A stretch of 64,000 nucleotides of DNA from Dioscorea cayenensis subsp. rotundata. Its lineage: Eukaryota > Streptophyta > Magnoliopsida > Dioscoreales > Dioscoreaceae. Under the pieces are notes generated by a model. The model was given only the letters and a program-made list of their open reading frames with translations. It was not told the DNA's origin and ran no database searches. The stretch spans positions 3,224,001 through 3,288,000 of the forward strand of contig NC_052479.1 in NCBI RefSeq assembly GCF_009730915.1, in the 5' to 3' direction. The position numbers and the translations under genes are program-made. Shown piece by piece: positions 59,906-64,000 of the stretch; the first letter of the stretch is position 1, and the number at the start of each line of letters is the position of its first letter.

Positions 59906-61370
59906 GCATGTTTTAAATAAATGGGAAAACTTTATCCTGTGAGAATTTTGGATTTAAGAAGAAAGTAATAATGATAAAGTTTGATTTGGTTTAAATCCAC
60001 TTTTTAGAAGCATGCGTCGACACTTATTCTTATTCTTTGAATTTAATATCTATGTATGTTTATTTTGATATCTTTAATTAGTCTTTTTTATTTGTTGAAA
60101 CTTCGTTGTCGGTTGGGGAATGGAGATTATTAACTTAATTTTTATTTTTTTTAATTTAGTTAAAAAAAAATTAAAAGTAAGTTAGTATTATTAACTTAAA
60201 AGGAACAAACATTGATCCTAATAGCAATTTTATACCCAGAAGAGCTAATATAATAGAGATTCGTAAAATTACATTTGATATATTTAATAATTTTTTATAA
60301 ATTGTGGACAAGGCACAATATTATTAAAGAATTAAAAATAAAGAAATACAAATGGTAGAATGAACCTAAAACGGATGAAGTGTTTCGGGGGTAAGAAAAC
60401 AAACATCTTAATTTGAAAAAAAACAAATTTAAAGGTAAAAAGAAAAAAAAGCATTTTAATTAATTATATTCATGTCAACAATTTCTTAGTCTATTGTTAC
60501 CAAATCACTTGTGTAGAATTTTTATATTCTGCTAAAGAGATATGTTCGAACCTCATCTCACGTAGGGTGAGGGCACAAATACATTAAGATATTAATTCTA
60601 CATCTATGCATGCCCCTAACACTAATTTGTTCACGTTTCAGCAAATATATATATATATATATAGTGCAACTAGGATAAGTAATAATAACCAAAGCATTGG
60701 AGTGGCGAAGAATGGGATGAGAGTGTTAGGTTTGTAGTAGAAATCGGGTTTGACAGTTGTAATTTATTGAAGTACTGTGCATCTGATGATTGGATAGCTA
60801 AGGTCAAATTACTGTATATCCCACTGTGTTAGAGAACTGTTTAAGTTCATTGGATTGCAATTCAACGATTCACCACAAATGTCCGTAGATATGTTATTTA
60901 TTAATGTTCATAGATAATGCAACACTCATATATATATATATATATATATGATTATATATAGAAGTTTATATTTTATAATTGCATTTGCTTTGCCAAAGAC
61001 TAATTTGAGTCGCACAAGTCTCCTCTAGAGTTTCAAGTCTTTAAATATAAAATTTGGATGCTTATCTAAAACCTAAAACGACCACGAGTCTTGCCACATG
61101 AAATTAATTGGATGCAAAGCATATTAAAAAAAAAACTCTCAAGATTCTTCTTAGTTATTTCCTTGAATTTTTTCATGGCAGGTCCTACATATATAAGGAC
61201 ACCCAATGTGGGAAGTCAAACCATATCCCAAACTTCTTTCTCCCCACCAACCTGTAAATGAGCCTACCTTAAACTCACTATTTTTTCAAAAAATATCTCA
61301 TAATTTTTTTTTAAAAATAAACCATTAAAAACACATTAGTGAAATCATAAAGATCTGCAAATGAGACTTT
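59442..61370. other. CML promoter and AT-rich spacer
   Basis: It contains the TATA-like run at 59503-59512 upstream of the CML gene, and TA microsatellites at about 59876-59902, 60646-60661 and 60930-60950. No gene is recognised. Confidence 0.5.
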
Positions 61371-61767
61371 GGAGCCGTTTGATTCGCGGTAATGTAGAAA
61401 AGATTACCATATATTATGTGGTAATCTGAAAATATTACCACGTTTAGCATTGCACGGATGGTAATGTGGATGGTAATATCACATTACCAATTTATAAATA
61501 TTACCAAAAAAGTGGTAATCCTATTACCACCAAATTTGGTGTCTATCTTGGATTACCATGATAATCTTATAATTTTTTATATTTTAACAAATTGATTACC
61601 ATGACAACCAAACACGGTAATGAATTATTCCCGGTAATAAGAGTTTCCAACCAAATATGATTATATTAAATTACCGCAATATTCCCAACCATATAACATT
61701 CTCACTTATATTACCATGGTAATCTCGTTATGTGGTAATATATCATTACCACGAACCAAACGACCCC
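61371..61767. mobile_element. MITE with GGTAAT/ATTACC-rich interior
   Basis: The left end GGAGCCGTTTGATTCGCGGT and the reverse complement of the right end GGGGTCGTTTGGTTCGTGGT differ at 4 of these 20 positions, and both continue AATG. About nineteen GGTAAT or ATTACC hexamers fill the 397 bp. Flanks are TTT and TTA, possibly a worn TTA target site as used by PIF/Harbinger elements. There is no ORF. Confidence 0.8.
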
Positions 61768-63390
61768 TTAAGGATTTTAGTTAGCTTGCTGGAGTTAAAA
61801 TGAGTTTAATTAATTAAAAAAATACAACTACTAAAAAAAATACAAGAAAAAACAAAATAAGACAATGAAAAAACTGATTTTTAAAAAATATAATTATAAT
61901 TTAAAATATAATAGATCTAAAAAGAATTTTTTTAAAAAAATATATACGTATGAATCCATTAGAAAAGCTAAAGAAATATTTTGTGTGAATTAAAATTTGA
62001 AAGCGATGGATTTAGACCTAGTCTCATGTATGTGATACAAATGTCTTAAATGAATTAAAATATTTTAATTAGTGTCATTAATCTATGAAAGGTTTTTATC
62101 ATTGACTTGGAAACCATCAATCCGCTACATCATTTTCAAATTAAATTTGTCTTAGAAACTTGTGTCAATCAGATCCAATTTAATGGGAATTTACACTTTT
62201 AAATTCATATAACAAGGACATGATTTAGATTTAAATAATATGAAATTATTGTGCTTAAAGGAATTAATATAATCTATACACAGCATGGAACATGAACTAG
62301 CTCAAATAATGAAACAAAAGAGAATCAAATTATTTTAGAGGAAAGGACCGGCACATTACTTTAATTATTTCAATTCTCAAAAAATAAATAAATAAATAAA
62401 TAAAATTATCAAAATATTTTTATTTAAAAAATTTTACTTTTAAATTCAAATTAAGATAAAGTTATAAAATTACTCTACTATACCCCTCACAAGTAGTGCT
62501 TGTGTTTGTGTGTGAGAAGGGTGATCGCTCTATTTTGCACTTACATCGGCATTGTCATCCTAGTGTTACCCTACGGATCTCGTTGCCACCAATGTCAATT
62601 TATTTACAGTGTTTGTTGAGAACATGAGACTATATAAAAATAAATAAATAGAAAAATATTCTATGAACATAAGAAAAATCTACCAGGAGTGTTTAATAAT
62701 TTTGGCTAATATAAGATATCTTCATGAGATCATTTTTATGAGGAAATATATATTAGTGAAATTTGTACACATATATACTTGCGTAAAAAAAATAATTATC
62801 TTGCACGTACCATCTAAATGAAATGCAAGCATTAGTTTTTTTTATAAATTATTTCAAAATTTGCCTCGGAATAATATTAAAAATCAAAAAAATAGTTTTA
62901 TAATTTCTTTTATGTCATATTTATTGATGTTCTTTTTGTTTTCATTTACATATCATTAAATGTCATAAGATGATTTTTAACTGGTAGAATTTTTGTTCAG
63001 CCCTTTATCTTAATATTTATTTTTATGACTTTATTTTTGAATGTATACTAAGTTTTCTTATACTTTGTATTTTCAAAATATTTGATATGGTCGCCACCAG
63101 AAATATCACAAAAAAATTGTGATTAGTTTACTCATATTTCTATTTGAAGTATGAACAAATTTATTAGTTTAGGTCACTAGATTTATGTTTGATTAGAGAA
63201 AATTGATAAAATAATTGTACATTTTGGGATGTACATGGAGTAATTACTCTAGATATTTTGAAAGTACATGTATTATTAAAAAAAATAAAAATAAAATATA
63301 TGATTCAAAATCTACCAACATCTTTGCTGAGGCGGATAAAACCAAAATGAATATTAAGATGAAGGATGAAGGGCATCAATAGGGCTAATA
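61768..63390. other. AT-rich spacer
   Basis: No gene is seen; AT-rich with AAAT runs (about 62383-62405). Confidence 0.5.
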
Positions 63391-64000
63391 ATGGCGTGGA
63401 CGGGGCAGGCACTGGGATTCTCGGTCCCTAATTCCCCAATGGGGGAAATTGCTTCCCCATCCCCATCTCCATCTTTACTGGGATCCCCATGGAGATTCCC
63501 TATTTGCAAACATTGCTATTGCATTTTAATACTTATAAATTTTAAATTTTTAGAAAATAGATTTAATACCAATACATCTATGAAAAATATAAAAACTAGT
63601 AAACATAAATACATACATGAAAAACATGAAAACTACTTAATATATATAGAGCTCAACAAACTTGTCAAACTAGCATATAAAAACTTATATATTTATATAA
63701 ACTCCAAATGGTTTTTAATATAGAGCAAAATATAAAATTTGGAATTCATATAAATATGCAGAACAATCTAAAATTGAAGTTATTTGTATCATTATTTATG
63801 GATTTGGATTTTTTTAATGTTGGGGAAAAATTATATATATATAATTTCTATCATGTTGGGATCCCTGCGGCCGCTCCCGTCCCCGTTTAGGAAATGGGGA
63901 CTGATTGGCTTGTCCCCACCCCCACATGAGAGGGAATCGGGGAATCCTTGCCCCTGCCCTCACGGGGAAAAAATGAGGAATCTTAGTCCCTGTAGGGTCA
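63391..64000. mobile_element. GC-rich-ended transposon remnant, cut by the window edge
   Basis: Two C/G-rich blocks (63391-63495 and 63855-64000) with phrases such as CCCCATCCCCATCTCC and CGGGGAATCC surround an AT-rich centre of about 360 bp. Reverse complements of the two blocks share GGGGAATC/GGGGATTC-type words, so they look like inverted ends of a non-autonomous DNA transposon. The right boundary is not in view. Confidence 0.4.

Noticed and set aside
63391..63723. Open frame of 110 codons starting MAWTGQALGF
   Set aside because: It lies in the GC-rich end and AT-rich centre of a transposon remnant and shows no protein family character.

Overview
The window is nuclear DNA of a flowering plant. 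Genes have spliced exons with GT..AG introns, proteins with transit peptides, and families typical of angiosperms. The intergenic DNA is very AT-rich, full of (TA)n runs and transposable elements. The permease gene and the VAR3-like gene are very GC-rich at their 5' ends and become AT-rich downstream. That gradient is typical of monocots, and the general look would fit a non-grass monocot such as a yam; this species guess is inference only.

Region by region. 1-1057: the last exons of a SYP31/SYP32-type Golgi syntaxin (+). 3387-5965: a plastid-type tryptophan/tyrosine permease family protein (+, 2 exons). 6649-7552: a worn transposon remnant, then AT-rich spacer. 10373-11382: a NAC transcription factor (-, 3 exons). 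12421-14375: a direct duplication of spacer DNA in which the second copy carries a 300-bp MITE absent from the first. 16261-17260: an assembly gap of exactly 1000 N. 17261-27515: a Ty3/gypsy element, probably Tat lineage, on the minus strand. It has both LTRs (one partly in the gap), a primer binding site, broken gag-pol, an antisense extra ORF and a tandem hairpin repeat. About 28180-34076: a decayed CACTA (En/Spm) transposon (+). 34690-36830: a truncated MULE with two tandem arrays. 37871-40722: ribosomal protein eL24 (-, 5 exons). 42084-47903: a VAR3/OZ-type plastid RanBP2 zinc-finger protein (-, 5 exons). 48278-55207: a deleted Ty1/copia element (-) split by a second LTR element present as two LTR copies. 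56261-56589: a long-armed MITE. 56736-58648: a plastid-type FHA-domain protein (+, 5 exons). 58920-59441: a CML45/46-like calcium sensor (-). 61371-61767: a MITE packed with GGTAAT/ATTACC. 63391-64000: a GC-rich transposon fragment running off the window.

The seven host genes do not form a pathway. They are ordinary single genes: vesicle fusion, plastid amino-acid transport, transcription, translation, plastid RNA processing, FHA phosphopeptide binding and calcium sensing. Three (permease, VAR3-like, FHA) look plastid-targeted. The most unusual material is inside the gypsy element: an ORF on the strand opposite to gag-pol with its own TATA box and a candidate leader intron, next to about seven copies of an 84-bp repeat that each carry a 10-bp inverted repeat. 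All exon boundaries were placed by eye from reading frame, splice consensus and family conservation.
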